This document shows, one piece after another, positions 16,522 to 28,663 of a stretch of 64,000 bases of DNA. The notes beneath the pieces were generated by a model, which saw only the letters and a list, made by a program, of their open reading frames with translations, did not search any database and was not told the DNA's origin. Numbering within the stretch: position 1 is the first letter of the stretch; every line of letters begins with the position of its first letter. Origin of the DNA: Loktanella fryxellensis (GTDB lineage: Bacteria; Pseudomonadota; Alphaproteobacteria; Rhodobacterales; Rhodobacteraceae). Location: assembly GCF_900110065.1 (NCBI RefSeq), contig NZ_FOCI01000013.1:45072-109071 (forward strand), read 5' to 3'. Both the position numbers and the translations under genes were made by a program.

Positions 16522-17228
16522 CGCCGGTCCCCGACTGGTCGGCGGTCATCGACGCCACATGGCCCGCGGCCCACGTATCGCGGCATGGGCCGTGGGTGCT
16601 GCGTCACACGCCGGGGGGTGGCCGCCGCGTCAATGCGACGACGGCGTCGGAACGGGTCACGGGCGCGCAGGTTGCAAAAGTGACAGCAACGATGCCCCAT
16701 GCGCCGTTTCGGCTGCATGGTGCGCCTGATCTGGACAAGCTGCTGGCAGATGCAGGCTACCTTGACAAGGATGCCACCGCGATCATGGCGGCCCCTGCCG
16801 CGGCCCTGCTGCAGCCCGTGCCAGGCGTCACCGCCTTCACCGTCTGGCCGCCCTTGGCGGTCCAGCGCGACATCTGGGCTGTGGGCGGTATCGGCCCCGC
16901 GCGGCTCGCGATCATGGACCGCGTGACGGGCCCGCGCACCGCCCTGCTCGGGCGCATCGACGACCGCCCTGCAGGCTGCGCTTTCGTCGCACTGCACCAG
17001 CACACCGCCATGCTCCACGCGCTCGAGGTGGCGGTCCCCCACCGCCGTCGCGGTCTGGGGCGGCACCTGACCGTCGCCGCCGCCCGCTGGGCCGCCGCAC
17101 AGGGGGCCGTCACCTTCAGCCTGCTGGTTACGGTGGCGAACGCCGACGCGGGCGGGCTTTACGCCAGCCTCGGGTTGCAACAGGTTGGTTGCTATCATTA
17201 CCGCTGCCCACCCGAGGAGGCATCATGA
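16518..17228 (+). CDS. GNAT-family N-acetyltransferase
   Basis: A 236-residue protein with a C-terminal acetyl-CoA-binding GNAT core: LHALEVAVPHRRRGLGRHLTVAAARWAA (about 168-195) carries the R/Q-x-x-G-x-G/A signature as RRRGLG. The N-terminal half is divergent, so the substrate cannot be inferred. GTG 16518 overlaps the upstream TGA and matches how genes in this run are linked. The stop overlaps the AhpD-like start. Confidence 0.88.
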   Translation: MTPVPDWSAVIDATWPAAHVSRHGPWVLRHTPGGGRRVNATTASERVTGAQVAKVTATMPHAPFRLHGAPDLDKLLADAGYLDKDATAIMAAPAAALLQPVPGVTAFTVWPPLAVQRDIWAVGGIGPARLAIMDRVTGPRTALLGRIDDRPAGCAFVALHQHTAMLHALEVAVPHRRRGLGRHLTVAAARWAAAQGAVTFSLLVTVANADAGGLYASLGLQQVGCYHYRCPPEEAS

Positions 17229-17794
17229 CCGACGACGCTCCCACCGCCCTTGACCTGCCCGACGTCGATCCGCTGCCGCAGGCGACGCAGGACTACTTCG
17301 ACCTGTGTCAGGACAGGCTCGGCATGGTCCCGAACGTGCTGCGGGCCTATGCCTTCGATATCGCCAAGCTCGATGCCTTCACCGCCATGTACAACGACCT
17401 GATGCTGGCCCCCTCCGGCCTCAGCAAGCTGGAGCGCGAGATGATCGCCGTCGTGGTGTCGTCGGTGAACAAGTGTTTCTACTGCCTGACCGCGCACGGC
17501 GCCGCCGTGCGGCAACTCTCCGGCGACCCGGTATTGGGCGAGATGCTGGTGATGAACTGGCGCGCGGCGGATCTGGACGCGCGGCAGACGGCGATGCTGG
17601 CCTTTACTGAGAAGCTCACCCAGGACAGCGCGCGGATCGTCGAGGACGACCGCCAGACCCTGCGCGACGCAGGGCTGACAGATCGTGACATCTTCGACGT
17701 GGCGGCGGTGGCGGCGTTCTTCAACATGACGAACCGCGTGGCTTCGGCCATCGACATGCGCCCGAACGCCGCATATCACGCGCAGGCGCGATGA
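17225..17794 (+). CDS. Peroxidase-related enzyme, AhpD/CMD family
   Basis: A 189-residue carboxymuconolactone-decarboxylase-fold protein. The redox motif CFYCLTAHG (CxxC followed by H three residues later) near residue 86 matches the AhpD-type peroxidase-related group. It probably supports peroxide or electrophile detoxification, but the electron partner is not in the window. ATG 17225 has GGAGG six bases upstream (CCCGAGGAGGCATC), a strong site. The stop overlaps the OmpA-like gene. Confidence 0.9.
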   Translation: MTDDAPTALDLPDVDPLPQATQDYFDLCQDRLGMVPNVLRAYAFDIAKLDAFTAMYNDLMLAPSGLSKLEREMIAVVVSSVNKCFYCLTAHGAAVRQLSGDPVLGEMLVMNWRAADLDARQTAMLAFTEKLTQDSARIVEDDRQTLRDAGLTDRDIFDVAAVAAFFNMTNRVASAIDMRPNAAYHAQAR

Positions 17795-18720
17795 TACGAC
17801 ACCTGACCCTCTTGCTGCTGTGGGCGAATCCCGGAACCGCGCAGGTGCTGACCCTGCCCGGCAACGCCCTGCTGGAGGCGGAATTGGCCACCCCGTCCGA
17901 CAGCTACGCGCTGCCGACGGGCGCGTGGGACGGCATCGAAGTCCCGTCGCAGATCGTCGAGGGCGACGTGACCACGCAGGTCTGGCGCATCCCGGCGGAC
18001 GGGCTGGCCACCTTGCAGCTGCTGCGCCCGCTGCGCGATCAGGTGCGGCAGGCGGGCTATGATGTGATGTTCGATTGTGACACGGACGACTGCGGCGGGT
18101 TCGATTTCCGCTTCGGCACCGAAGTCGCGCCACCCCCCGAAATGCTCGTGAATCTTGCGGATTTTCGGTTCCTGTCCGCGACGCGCCGGACCGATGGAGG
18201 TGTGCAGGGGATCGGCATTCTGATCAGCAGCACGCCGCAGGCGGGATATGTGCAAATCATCCGCGTTGCGCCCAGCGGCATCGCCCCCGCACCCACGGGC
18301 ACGCAGGCCCCTGCCGTCAGCAGCCCGCAGCCCGTCAGCGGCGGTCTTTCGGCGGCCCTCGATGGCACCGGCCACGCGGTGCTGGACGGCGTGACCTTCG
18401 CCACCGGCGCGACGTCGCTGTCCGGCGGGGATGTGCCGTCGCTTGCGGCGCTGGCAGCCTACATGACCGCGAACCCAACGCTGACCGTCGCCATCGTAGG
18501 GCACACCGACAGCGATGGCAACCTCGATGCCAACATCGACCTGTCGCGTCAGCGCGCGGCGGCGGTGCGCGACCGTCTGATCGCGGATCATGGCGTGTCC
18601 GCAGACCGGCTGACGGCGGCGGGCATGGGCTATCTGTCGCCCGTCGCCAGCAACCTGACCCCCGACGGTCGCGCCGCCAACCGCCGGGTCGAGGCGGTGG
18701 TCACGGGTCCGATCGACTAG
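17791..18720 (+). CDS. OmpA-family outer-membrane/periplasmic protein
   Basis: A 309-residue secreted protein with a short signal peptide (MIRHLTLLLLWANPGTAQ). An unassigned N-terminal domain (20-170) is followed by a Pro/Ala linker. The C-terminal OmpA peptidoglycan-binding domain (about 190-305) shows VAIVGHTDSDGNLDANIDLSRQRAAAVRDRL and NRRVEAVV. It likely tethers the envelope to peptidoglycan. There is no N-terminal beta-barrel pattern. It ends overlapping a convergent VOC gene. Confidence 0.9.
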   Translation: MIRHLTLLLLWANPGTAQVLTLPGNALLEAELATPSDSYALPTGAWDGIEVPSQIVEGDVTTQVWRIPADGLATLQLLRPLRDQVRQAGYDVMFDCDTDDCGGFDFRFGTEVAPPPEMLVNLADFRFLSATRRTDGGVQGIGILISSTPQAGYVQIIRVAPSGIAPAPTGTQAPAVSSPQPVSGGLSAALDGTGHAVLDGVTFATGATSLSGGDVPSLAALAAYMTANPTLTVAIVGHTDSDGNLDANIDLSRQRAAAVRDRLIADHGVSADRLTAAGMGYLSPVASNLTPDGRAANRRVEAVVTGPID

Positions 18721-19058
18721 TCCGGTTGCCACACGGCCATGCCGTTGCCACCGGGCTCGGTAAACTCGAATCGCCGGCCACCCGGAAAGGCGTAGATCGT
18801 TTTCGTGATGGTGGCCCCCGCCGCGGTGACACGGTCCAGCATCCCCTCCAGATCCTCGGTGCGCAGGATCACCAGCGGCGGCCGCAGCGGGCCGCGCTCC
18901 AGCCCACCGCCCAGCCCCGCCTGCTGCAGGTCGCGGTAATCGGGACCGTAGTCGATGAACGACCAGCCGAAGGCGTCGGTCATGAAGGCCTGCGTCTCCT
19001 CCAGCCGGGGCGAGGTGAATTCGACATAGTCGATGGGCACGGGAAAGGGATGGTTCAC
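18717..19058 (-). CDS. VOC-family (glyoxalase/bleomycin-resistance fold) protein
   Basis: A 113-residue vicinal-oxygen-chelate protein. It has the two beta-alpha-beta-beta halves, with IDYVEFTSPRLEETQAFMTDAFGWSF at the start and TITKTIYAFPGGRRFEFTEPGGNGMAVW at the end. Enzymatic role unknown; proteins of this type are often annotated as glyoxalase superfamily. GTG 19058 is preferred since AGGAG lies 4-8 bases upstream and it matches the family N-terminus; an ATG at 19094 would add non-family residues. Confidence 0.85.
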   Translation of the reverse strand: MNHPFPVPIDYVEFTSPRLEETQAFMTDAFGWSFIDYGPDYRDLQQAGLGGGLERGPLRPPLVILRTEDLEGMLDRVTAAGATITKTIYAFPGGRRFEFTEPGGNGMAVWQPD

Positions 19059-19113
19059 GATCACTCCTGCGTTGGATTGCACACAGCATGACATGCGCCA
19101 GCACGAGGCAAAG

Positions 19114-19144
19114 AAAAAAGCGCGGCCCGCATTCGGGGCCGCGC
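19114..19144 (-). terminator. Intrinsic terminator after the LysR gene
   Basis: On the minus strand a perfect 9-bp stem (GCGCGGCCC/GGGCCGCGC) with a 7-nt loop is followed by TTTTTT. It lies 49 bp past the LysR stop. A second perfect 7-bp stem (GGTGCCA/TGGCACC, 19151-19171) sits between the stop and this terminator. Confidence 0.88.
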
Positions 19145-19192
19145 CAGGCGGGTGCCAACAGGGATGGCACCACGGGGAAAGTGGGGATCAGC

Positions 19193-20098
19193 TCACCATG
19201 ACTCGGGGCCCTTGTCGGCAAAGCTGTGCACGAGGAAATCGATGAAGGCGCGCACCTTGGGCTGGGTGAAGCGACCCGGCGGATAGACCGCATAGATGCC
19301 CTGCGTCTCGGTGGGCAGGCCGGGAATGGCCTCTTCGACCAGCCCCTTTGCCATCGCGTCACCGTAAAGAAAGCTGGGCAGATACGCGATGCCAAGGCCG
19401 CCGATGCAGGCGTTCAGCAGGGATTGCCCGTCGTTCACGGTCAGCCAGCCCGCCGTGCGGACCTGCCGCTTTTCGCCGGACGGGGCGGTCAGTTTCCAGA
19501 CGGCGGCATTGGCCGCGTTGGAATAGTGCAAGAGCTTGTGGTCGTTCAGGTCGTCGATCTTTTCGGGGCGCCCGTGTTTGGCGAAATATCCGGGGCTTGC
19601 GATCATCCGGCGCGTCGTGTCGGTCAGCTTGCGCGCGCGCAGGGAACTGTCCTCCAGCTCTCCGATCCGCACCGCCATGTCGAACCCTTCGGAGATGAGT
19701 TCCACATAGCGGTTGTTGAGCACCATGTTCACGGTGATGTCCGGAAATTCCTGCAGGAAATGGCCCAGCACCGGCGACAGGTGGTTCACGCCGAAATCCG
19801 TGGCCACGCTGATGCGCAGCAGGCCCGACGGTGCGGACTGCATGGAGGTGACCAGCGCATCCGCCTCGCCCGCGTCGTTCAGCACGCGACGGGCGCGGTC
19901 GTAATAGGCCAGACCGATCTCGGTCGGGCTGACGCGGCGGGTGGTCCGGTTCAGCAGACGCGCCCCAAGGCGCGCCTCGAGCGAGGAGACATGCTTGGAC
20001 ACGGCGGATTTCGAAATCCCCATCTTCTTGGCCGCATCGGTAAAACCGCCTTGATCCACCACGGTGGCAAAGGCTTCCATCTCGGTAAGGCGATCCAT
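19193..20098 (-). CDS. LysR-family transcriptional regulator
   Basis: A 301-residue regulator. The N-terminal winged helix-turn-helix reads MEAFATVVDQGGFTDAAKKMGISKSAVSKHVSSLEARLG (7-45), followed by LLNRTTRRVSPTEIG. The effector-binding domain (about 90-295) has LLRISVATDFGVNHLSPVL and MAVRIGELEDSSLRARKL, typical of the CrgA/DsdC-like LysR subgroup. ATG 20098 is the family start. The neighbours (GDSL lipoprotein, VOC) do not reveal a target operon. Confidence 0.93.
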   Translation of the reverse strand: MDRLTEMEAFATVVDQGGFTDAAKKMGISKSAVSKHVSSLEARLGARLLNRTTRRVSPTEIGLAYYDRARRVLNDAGEADALVTSMQSAPSGLLRISVATDFGVNHLSPVLGHFLQEFPDITVNMVLNNRYVELISEGFDMAVRIGELEDSSLRARKLTDTTRRMIASPGYFAKHGRPEKIDDLNDHKLLHYSNAANAAVWKLTAPSGEKRQVRTAGWLTVNDGQSLLNACIGGLGIAYLPSFLYGDAMAKGLVEEAIPGLPTETQGIYAVYPPGRFTQPKVRAFIDFLVHSFADKGPESW

Positions 20099-20229
20099 GC
20101 AAACGATCCTGAGGCAATCCAAATCTCTTGGTGCAGCAGTGACCGACGATAGAGGCAGGATTGGGACCAAGGGCTGACAATACCGCGATGCAGGGGCCCA
20201 CTGATGCGCCCCCAGAAACAGCCCAAGGC

Positions 20230-22952
<2,723 letters not shown>

Positions 22953-22962
22953 TCACGCGTCA

Positions 22963-23343
22963 TCAGTCGTCGGAGGATGTCTCGGCACAATGGCGGCGGA
23001 AGGCGCGTTTCAGCATGTCGAGTTCGTCGCGCAGCAGGTCCATCTCGGCGCGGATATCCTCTGCCAGCGCATCGCCGGTGAGAAAGGCGAAGCTGGCCAA
23101 CACCGTGTCGCTGGCCGCGTCGCTGATGATGAAGGTCTGCACACCGTCCGCCAGCCGCGCCGCCGGGACCGGCGCTGCAACCGCCCAGGTGCCGTCGGCC
23201 AGCACCGTAACGGTCGGACCGGGACAGACGTCGCCGTGGTGGGTCAGCACCAGACGGAGGGCCGTGTCACCGACATGACCGGTCAGGACGCCGTTCCACA
23301 CGCCGTCCGTCATGCGGGTCTTGGTCAGGATCAGGTCGGTCAT
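22963..23343 (-). CDS. Small conserved hypothetical protein
   Basis: A 126-residue protein with no function I recognise. The first 90 residues look like a beta-rich domain (TWAVAAPVPAARLADGVQTFIISD). The C-terminal part is helical and charged (DIRAEMDLLRDELDMLKRAFRRHCAE), possibly a coiled coil that mediates oligomerisation. It lies 33 bp downstream of the DUF6478-like gene on the same strand, suggesting a shared unit. I recall this pairing in related Rhodobacteraceae, but that is memory, not a search. Confidence 0.7.
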   Translation of the reverse strand: MTDLILTKTRMTDGVWNGVLTGHVGDTALRLVLTHHGDVCPGPTVTVLADGTWAVAAPVPAARLADGVQTFIISDAASDTVLASFAFLTGDALAEDIRAEMDLLRDELDMLKRAFRRHCAETSSDD

Positions 23344-23376
23344 GGCAAAGGTCCCATCGTGACAGCCCCCACGGGG

Positions 23377-24150
23377 TCAGAGTTCGGCGCGCGGATAACG
23401 GCACACCGTCAGGTCGCGCAAGGTGATCTGGTTCATTTCGGGCCCGCCAAAGATGATGTCCAGCCACGCCTTTTCCAGCCGCTTCTCGTTCAGCTCGGTA
23501 TAGGCAAGGTCGAATTCCACCATGCCTTCGTGACCGCCGCGCGGCAGCTCCTGCACAAGCGTGTCGGTGTTCGGGCCATGCTTGATGTTGAGCCGCACGA
23601 AGATGTCGAGCGGGCGCTCCACCTCGGCGATGGCACTGACGCGCAGGATGTGCCGCCGCTGCAGGCCCTGCACCGCGTCCTGCGGCAGATCGAGGACCAG
23701 CGACAGGAACGTCCCGTCGAAGCGGAACACGTCGAGGCGCAGCGCGAACGGCGCGAGGTCCTCTTCGCGCGTGTTGCGCAACTGGCGCAGCGTCAGCTCG
23801 CTCTCGGTGCAGTTGTGGAACAGCGTCACCTCGTTGCCCAGCATGGTCTGCGTGGGCACCGCCGTCATGCCCTTGACCTCGAGCGGGCCGCGCCAGGCCT
23901 GCGGTCGCCACGACCAGTCGGTACCGCCGGGCCGGGCAAAGGCGGTGGACCCGATGCGCGGCAGCGCCAGGCGACTATCAGCGACGTGGATCAGATCCGC
24001 CAGGCGGGACACCAGCGCGCGCGCCTGCTGGCGTTGGCGGCGCAGGGTCTGCAGTTCGGTCGTGGCCGCAGTGCGCGCGGCCCGCGACCAGCGCCGCAGG
24101 GCGCTGGCGTTCAGCGCCGATTCAATCACGCCTTCGGTCCTGCGGGCCAT
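23377..24150 (-). CDS. DUF6478-family protein
   Basis: A 257-residue protein matching the lineage-restricted DUF6478 family of Rhodobacterales as I remember it. Characteristic segments include ALRRWSRAA, the LALPRIGS region, TLFHNCTESELTLRQLRNTREEDLAPF and NEKRLEKAWLDIIFGGPEMNQITLRDL. The N-terminal 60 residues are basic and Arg-rich; no signal peptide. Function unknown. ATG 24150 has AAGGAA upstream. Sits between a putative lipoprotein and the 126-residue protein. Confidence 0.8.
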   Translation of the reverse strand: MARRTEGVIESALNASALRRWSRAARTAATTELQTLRRQRQQARALVSRLADLIHVADSRLALPRIGSTAFARPGGTDWSWRPQAWRGPLEVKGMTAVPTQTMLGNEVTLFHNCTESELTLRQLRNTREEDLAPFALRLDVFRFDGTFLSLVLDLPQDAVQGLQRRHILRVSAIAEVERPLDIFVRLNIKHGPNTDTLVQELPRGGHEGMVEFDLAYTELNEKRLEKAWLDIIFGGPEMNQITLRDLTVCRYPRAEL

Positions 24151-24221
24151 GGTGGTTCCTTCGTGATGGTCTTGCCCTGCGTGCCAAAGCCCGCTGCGGG
24201 GGGATAGCCCTTGCAGGCGCG

Positions 24222-24839
24222 TCAGGTGGCCGTCGCGGTCCCGCCATTGGCACCGCGCAACAGTCCCAGCACCTGCAGGACCAGATCCAGACTGCCGTCC
24301 TGCGACAGGGGCGTCTGTTCCAATCCCCGTACCGACACCGTAACGAGCCTGCCTTTCACATCGGTGAACAGCCGCCACGATGTCGATTGCGTGCCGGCGA
24401 CACCGGGGGGGCCTGCGTCTTGGGTATAGACGGCGACGGCGTTGGTGTTCGCCTGTGTGCCGCGCACCGCCACCGGGCCGCCGATGGCGGACGCCGACAG
24501 CAGCGCCGCGCCCTGCGGCGTCTCGAGGAACGCGCGGAACGCATCCTCCTGCCCTGCCACAGCGGCACTGCCGGCGGCCCCCACCTGCACCGTGATCAGG
24601 GCCACGTCGTCGGGAAAACTGCCGTCGCCGTCCGGGTCCATCGCCGCACAGGCGGCCAGCAGGGCAAAGCCCGTCTGCGGGCGCGTCACCACAGGATCGA
24701 CGCAATAGCCGTCCGGGGCGGCCACGACCACATCGCCCATCAGCCGTACGGCAGGCTGGCCGGGGCCGGTCATGCCCACGGGTTCGCAGGCGGCCAGGGT
24801 GGCCACCAGCATCACGCCCAGCGCGGCACGCATCCCCAT
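24222..24839 (-). CDS. Putative lipoprotein of unknown function
   Basis: A 205-residue protein with a lipobox (LVATLAAC, cysteine at 18), so probably lipidated. The mature part has two cysteines (DGYCVDP and LLAACAAMDP) and a C-terminal beta-rich stretch. It starts 5 bp after the ilvD stop and is likely translated from the same mRNA. ATG 24839 or the ATG two codons later are equally possible. No known domain recognised. Confidence 0.7.
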   Translation of the reverse strand: MGMRAALGVMLVATLAACEPVGMTGPGQPAVRLMGDVVVAAPDGYCVDPVVTRPQTGFALLAACAAMDPDGDGSFPDDVALITVQVGAAGSAAVAGQEDAFRAFLETPQGAALLSASAIGGPVAVRGTQANTNAVAVYTQDAGPPGVAGTQSTSWRLFTDVKGRLVTVSVRGLEQTPLSQDGSLDLVLQVLGLLRGANGGTATAT

Positions 24840-24844
24840 GACGC

Positions 24845-26608
24845 TCAGAGGTCCATGTAGATGTGCTTTTCGGCGCGTGCGCCGGGATGGGTCACCGCCC
24901 CCTGCCGCGCGCCGCCGACCAGCTGTGCGAACTTCCAGATCGCACCGGATTCGTACAGCGTCGGGCGCGGACCGGCCCAGGCCGCGCGGCGCTCCGCCAT
25001 CTCCGCGTCCGACACGGCGACGTTCAGCTCTCCGGTCAGCGCGTTCAGCGTGATCATGTCGCCGTCGCGCAGCAGCGCGATCGGACCGCCGCGCGCCGCC
25101 TCCGGCCCCACATGGCCCACGCAGAATCCGCGCGTCGCACCGGAAAAGCGTCCGTCGGTGATCAGCGCCACCTTCTTGCCCATGCCCTGACCGGACAGGG
25201 CGGCGGTGGTCGCCAGCATCTCGCGCATGCCGGGCCCGCCAGCGGGCCCTTCGTTGCGGATCACCAGCACCTCGCCTTCCTTGTAGGACCGCGCCTTGAC
25301 GGCGGCGAAGGCCTCTTCCTCGCTCTCGAACACGCGCGCGGGTCCGGTAAAGACCTGCTGCTCTTCGGTCATGCCCGCGACCTTCACGATGGCCCCGTCG
25401 GGGGCCACGTTGCCGCGCAGCCCCACGACGCCGCCGGTCTTGGTGATGGGATTGTCGATGAAGTGGATCACCTTGCCGTCCGGCTCGCCCCGGATCATGT
25501 CAAGCTCCTCGCCGATGGTGCGGCCAGAGGACGTGATGCAATCCTCGTGAATCAGACCCGCCTTGCGCAGTTCCTTCATCACGACGGGGATGCCGCCCGC
25601 GTCGAACAGGTCCTTGGCCACCGCTTGGCCGCCGGGTTTCATGTCCACGAAATAGGGCGTGTCCTTGAAGATGTCGCACACGTCCCACAGGTCGAAATCG
25701 ATCCCCGCCTCGTGCGCCATGGCGGGCAGGTGCAGACCCGCATTGGTGGACCCGCCGGTGCAGGCGACGACGCGCGCGGCGTTCTCCAGCGACTTGCGCG
25801 TCACCACGTCGCGCGCGCGGATGTTTTCCGCGATCAGGTGCATGACGGCGCGCCCCGACGCCTCGCCATACTGGCCACGGTCCTTGTAGGGGGCGGGCAT
25901 GCCCGACGAGTTCAGCAGCGCCAGACCGATCGCCTCGCTGACGCAGGCCATCGTGTTGGCGGTGAACTGGCCGCCGCAGGCACCGGCACTGGGACAGGCG
26001 ACCTTTTCGAGGATCGCGAGCTGCTCCTCCGTCATCTCGCCGTTCTGATAGCGGCCCACCGCCTCGAACATGTCCTGCACGGTCAGGTCGCGGCTGGCGA
26101 AATCGGCGGGCACGTCGGCCCCCGCGGGCACCTTGCCCGGCAGGATCGAGCCGCCATACATGAACACCGACGGCACGTTCAGCCGGATCATCGCCATCAT
26201 CATGCCCGGCAAGGATTTGTCGCAGCCCGCCAGACCCACCAGCGCGTCATAGCCGTGGCCGCGCATCGACAGCTCCACCGTGTCGGCGATCGCCTCACGG
26301 CTGGCCAGCGACGACCGCATCCCCTCGTGGCCCATGGCGATGCCGTCGGTCACGGTGATCGTCGTGAACTCGCGCGGCGTGCCGAACGCCTCCTTCACGC
26401 CGCGCTTCACCGACTGGGCCTGCCAGTTCAGCGCGATGTTGCAGGGGGCCGCTTCATTCCAGCAGGTCGCCACACCGACGAAAGGCTGAGCGATGTCCTG
26501 CTCGGTCAGGTCCATCGCGTAATAATAGGACCGGTGCGGCGCACGTTCCGGCCCCATCGTGACGTGACGGCTGGGCAGGCGGGATTTGTCGAAGCGGTTG
26601 GTGGCCAT
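24845..26608 (-). CDS. ilvD: Dihydroxy-acid dehydratase
   Basis: A 587-residue Fe-S enzyme of branched-chain amino-acid synthesis that dehydrates 2,3-dihydroxy acids to 2-keto acids. Cluster cysteines are in [25 protein letters not shown] and [17 protein letters not shown]. The ED-type signature [12 protein letters not shown] and [11 protein letters not shown] are intact. ATG 26608 follows AAGGAACCCTTTC. It is divergent from a CPBP protease gene, with about 165 bp between. Confidence 0.96.
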   Translation of the reverse strand: MATNRFDKSRLPSRHVTMGPERAPHRSYYYAMDLTEQDIAQPFVGVATCWNEAAPCNIALNWQAQSVKRGVKEAFGTPREFTTITVTDGIAMGHEGMRSSLASREAIADTVELSMRGHGYDALVGLAGCDKSLPGMMMAMIRLNVPSVFMYGGSILPGKVPAGADVPADFASRDLTVQDMFEAVGRYQNGEMTEEQLAILEKVACPSAGACGGQFTANTMACVSEAIGLALLNSSGMPAPYKDRGQYGEASGRAVMHLIAENIRARDVVTRKSLENAARVVACTGGSTNAGLHLPAMAHEAGIDFDLWDVCDIFKDTPYFVDMKPGGQAVAKDLFDAGGIPVVMKELRKAGLIHEDCITSSGRTIGEELDMIRGEPDGKVIHFIDNPITKTGGVVGLRGNVAPDGAIVKVAGMTEEQQVFTGPARVFESEEEAFAAVKARSYKEGEVLVIRNEGPAGGPGMREMLATTAALSGQGMGKKVALITDGRFSGATRGFCVGHVGPEAARGGPIALLRDGDMITLNALTGELNVAVSDAEMAERRAAWAGPRPTLYESGAIWKFAQLVGGARQGAVTHPGARAEKHIYMDL

Positions 26609-26773
26609 GAAAGGGTTCCTTGAATCTGCTGGCAAAGGTCTAGTGGGCGGGTCTGTGCGACACAAGACGCAATGCGGGCGGGTACGGCGCGCATGATCCT
26701 GTTGCGCCACATGTCCCGGGGGGCGGCAATCGCGACCATTGCGCCGCTGTGCCGGGTCGGTCACTGATGCGCC

Positions 26774-27661
26774 ATGCCGCTGCCCACAGCCTACCACGCC
26801 CTGCTGACCTTCCGGGTCCCGGCCCTGCGATCGGCGCAGGTCTGGCGCGTGATCTGCGTCATTGCCGGGTTCGAACTGGCGTTCTCCTTCACCCCGGCGC
26901 TCCTCGGGCCGTTCGTGGACTGGACGTGGCCCGATGCGGCGCTGGAAGTGCTGAATTACGCGGGCTTCGGCGTGACGCTGGTGGCGGTCTGGCTGCTGGT
27001 CGCTCTCTTGCACCGGCGCGGGCCTGCCAGTCTGATGGGGCCGCTGCCCGCGGTGCTGCGCGACGGGGGTCGGGTATTGCTGGCCGTGGGGCTGGTGCTG
27101 GCAGTGCAGCAACCCTTCGATCTGGGCGGCATCGACGGCGACCTGCGGCTGGCGCCGCTGGGCGGCTGGCTGATCTGGCTGGCCCCCGCGCTGCTGGCGA
27201 TCACCCTGCAGGTCGCCACCGAGGAGATCTACTTTCGCGGCTACCTGACCCAGCAACTGGCGGCGATCAGCACGCAAAAGCGGGTCTGGCTGCTGCTGCC
27301 GTCGGTGTATTTCGGCACCAGCCATCTGTTGAACGGCGATGGGCTGGCCGAAGGCGTTCTGTGGGCCGTCTGGGCCACGCTGCTGGGGGCCGCCTGCGCC
27401 GACCTGACCGCACGCACGGGCAACCTGGGGGCGGCCATCGGGCTGCATCTGGGCAACAACATCTTTGCTGCATTGCTGCTGGGTTACGTGGGGATGCCGG
27501 GACACGGGCTGGCGCTGTTCCTGCTGCCTGCCGCCGATTACATCCCCATGACCGCGGGGCTGGGCGATCTGGTCAGCGCATGGACCGTCCTCGACATCGC
27601 CTATTCCATCCTCAGCGTCGGCGTCATGTGGCTGGGCGCACGGGTCGCGATCCGCGCCTGA
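26774..27661 (+). CDS. CPBP-family intramembrane metalloprotease
   Basis: A 295-residue multi-pass membrane protein with about eight helices. The conserved motif [11 protein letters not shown] (Glu-Glu-x3-Arg, about 152-162) and [15 protein letters not shown] (His, second motif) mark an Abi/CPBP glutamic intramembrane protease, with the third motif around [12 protein letters not shown]. The family includes bacteriocin self-immunity and prenyl-protein-protease-like members; no bacteriocin gene is nearby. ATG 26774 precedes LPTAYHALL. Confidence 0.85.
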   Translation: MPLPTAYHALLTFRVPALRSAQVWRVICVIAGFELAFSFTPALLGPFVDWTWPDAALEVLNYAGFGVTLVAVWLLVALLHRRGPASLMGPLPAVLRDGGRVLLAVGLVLAVQQPFDLGGIDGDLRLAPLGGWLIWLAPALLAITLQVATEEIYFRGYLTQQLAAISTQKRVWLLLPSVYFGTSHLLNGDGLAEGVLWAVWATLLGAACADLTARTGNLGAAIGLHLGNNIFAALLLGYVGMPGHGLALFLLPAADYIPMTAGLGDLVSAWTVLDIAYSILSVGVMWLGARVAIRA

Positions 27662-27730
27662 GGGCGCGCCTCGATTGCATATTCCCGCCCAACCGCATAT
27701 TTCCACGCCAGAAGCCACGGGATGCGCGCC

Positions 27731-28663
27731 ATGAACTGGATCACCAACTACGTCCGTCCGACGATCAACTCGTTGTTCTCGCGCCGCGAAGTGCCCGACA
27801 ACCTGTGGACCAAATGCCCCGAATGCGGAACCATGCTGTTCCACCGCGAACTGGCCGCCAACCTGAACGTGTGCACCAACTGCGGCCACCACATGCCGAT
27901 CACGGCCCGCGACCGGCTGACGGCGCTGTTCGACGGCGGTGTCTATTCGGACGTGAAGGTGCCCGAACCCGTGGCCGACCCGCTGCAGTTCCGCGATCAG
28001 AAAAAATATACCGACCGCTTGAAAGAGGCCCGCAAGAAGACCGGCGAGCGTGACGCCATGCTCGTCGCCATGGGCGAGATCGGCCGCACGCCCATCGTGG
28101 CCGCGGTGCAGGACTTCGGCTTCATGGGCGGGTCCATGTCGATGTATGTGGGCAACGCCATCGTCGCCGCCGCCGAACAGGCCGTGGCGCTGGGGCGTCC
28201 GCTGGTGCTCTTCTCCGCTGCCGGTGGCGCGCGTATGCAGGAGGGCATCCTCGGCCTGATGCAGATGCCCCGCACCACCATTGCCGTGCAGATGCTCAAG
28301 GAAGCGGGCCTGCCCTACATCGTCGTGCTGACGCATCCGACCACGGGCGGCGTCACCGCGTCCTACGCCATGCTGGGCGACGTGCAGATCGCCGAACCCA
28401 ACGCGCTGATCGGCTTCGCGGGCGCGCGGGTGATCGAACAGACCATAGGTGAGAAGCTGCCCGAAGGGTTCCAGCGCGCGGAATACCTGCTGGATCACGG
28501 CATGCTGGACCGCGTGACCAAACGCACGGACCTGAAGGACGAGCTGGTCACGATCCTGCGGATGCTCATGCAGCAGCCCCCGGCGATCAAGGGCGACCTG
28601 CCGCCGCCGCATATCGACAGCCATGCGCTGGACGATCAGGAACAGATCCCGGTACAGCCGTGA
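27731..28663 (+). CDS. accD: Acetyl-CoA carboxylase carboxyltransferase subunit beta
   Basis: A 310-residue AccD protein, half of the carboxyltransferase that makes malonyl-CoA. The zinc ribbon [26 protein letters not shown] is at about 27-52. The crotonase-type core has [19 protein letters not shown] and [21 protein letters not shown] 27731 gives the common start [13 protein letters not shown] 27722 is an in-frame alternative adding three residues. The stop overlaps folC (GTGA), an arrangement common in bacteria. Confidence 0.96.
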   Translation: MNWITNYVRPTINSLFSRREVPDNLWTKCPECGTMLFHRELAANLNVCTNCGHHMPITARDRLTALFDGGVYSDVKVPEPVADPLQFRDQKKYTDRLKEARKKTGERDAMLVAMGEIGRTPIVAAVQDFGFMGGSMSMYVGNAIVAAAEQAVALGRPLVLFSAAGGARMQEGILGLMQMPRTTIAVQMLKEAGLPYIVVLTHPTTGGVTASYAMLGDVQIAEPNALIGFAGARVIEQTIGEKLPEGFQRAEYLLDHGMLDRVTKRTDLKDELVTILRMLMQQPPAIKGDLPPPHIDSHALDDQEQIPVQP

